Assembly (NCBI GenBank): GCA_937859105.1
Contig: CALMAD010000386.1
Coordinates: forward strand, 1-5,309
Length of the DNA stretch: 5,309 nt
Direction of reading: 5' to 3'
From: an uncultured Propionibacteriaceae bacterium
GTDB taxonomy: Bacteria; Actinomycetota; Actinomycetes; Propionibacteriales; Propionibacteriaceae
In this document: positions 5,161 to 5,309 of the stretch, piece by piece
Numbering within the stretch: the first letter of the stretch is position 1
Layout of the letters: each line of letters starts with the position of its first letter
Position numbers and translations under genes: made by a program
The notes under the pieces: model-generated
Databases searched by the model: none
What the model saw: the letters and a program-made list of their open reading frames with translations, nothing else
What the model was told of the DNA's origin: nothing

Positions 5161-5182
5161 GGCGTCCGGGAGACGGGACGCC
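5161..5182 (+). terminator. Hairpin after glnA
   Basis: GGCGTCC (5161-5167) and GGACGCC (5176-5182) form a perfect 7-bp stem starting three bases after the glnA stop. A second stem, GCCGGAC (5188-5194) with GTCCGGC (5209-5215), follows. Neither has a T-tract. Position suggests termination of glnA, which is inferred. Confidence 0.45.
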
Positions 5183-5309
5183 GTCGGGCCGGACACCCCG
5201 TCCGCGGCGTCCGGCGCCCGGCCCCGAACGGGTGTCGCGAACAGGCACGAATCGGCGTCGGGTGCACCCCCGGGACACGGCGTGGGCCGGCGTCCGGACG
5301 CCTGGGCCA
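5183..5309. other. G+C-rich tail with palindromes, no gene seen
   Basis: I see no convincing coding sequence here. The stretch holds the second stem after glnA (5188-5215), a 10-bp palindrome GGGTGCACCC (5260-5269), and a perfect 14-bp palindrome GGCGTCCGGACGCC (5289-5302) close to the window end. Any next gene or promoter lies beyond the edge. Confidence 0.5.

Noticed and set aside
3763..5196. 477-residue open frame on the minus strand across glnA
   Set aside because: Arg/Val/His-rich composition typical of the antisense of a high-G+C gene; glnA on the plus strand has full family motifs.
1..5309. tRNA genes, CRISPR arrays, insertion sequences, phage or conflict-system genes
   Set aside because: I looked on both strands and saw no tRNA-like cloverleaf, regular repeat-spacer array, transposase motif or terminal inverted repeats with target duplication.

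Overview
The window reads as chromosomal core DNA of a high-G+C actinobacterium (Actinomycetota). The reasons are the very G+C-rich codon use, an actinobacterial-looking class A RNase P RNA, a type I methionine aminopeptidase with the N-terminal proline-rich extension of the mycobacterial MapB (MetAP1c) type, a GlnA2-like glutamine synthetase homologue, and several promoters that place the transcription start at or next to the start codon (leaderless mRNAs). The genus cannot be fixed from the sequence alone.

Layout from left to right. (1) The C-terminal part of a secreted lipoprotein (2-514, +), whose start lies outside the window. (2) rnpB, the RNase P RNA (about 543-966, +), with its own -10 element just after the lipoprotein stop. 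(3) A strong hairpin (988-1023) in the convergent gap, then map (1035-1886, -). (4) Divergent from map, a small acidic hypothetical protein (1951-2181, +). (5) A two-gene unit on the minus strand: a SatD-family protein with a C-terminal helix-turn-helix (2977-3621) and, with a 4-base GTGA overlap, a membrane protein (2192-2980). (6) A 198-bp divergent intergenic region (3622-3819) carrying two copies of a three-half-site operator-like element and a tandem GTAAC box. (7) glnA-like gene (3820-5157, +), followed by a hairpin-rich, G+C-rich tail to the window end.

How it may work together: rnpB, map and glnA are housekeeping genes for tRNA 5' maturation, N-terminal methionine removal and glutamate amidation or ligation. 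The less ordinary part is the SatD-HTH plus membrane-protein pair and the control region it shares with glnA. The SatD protein carries motifs (GDL near the N-terminus, GDEFQ about 40 residues later, FGFGRG, then GSAWWAAR) whose order and spacing resemble the catalytic core of class III nucleotidyl cyclases. The element CTTCA-N11-TGAAG-N7-CTTCA occurs twice, exactly 84 bp apart, once over the satD promoter and once upstream of glnA. A working hypothesis is an autoregulated ligand- or nucleotide-sensing regulator that also touches the glutamine synthetase homologue. This is inference from sequence only.
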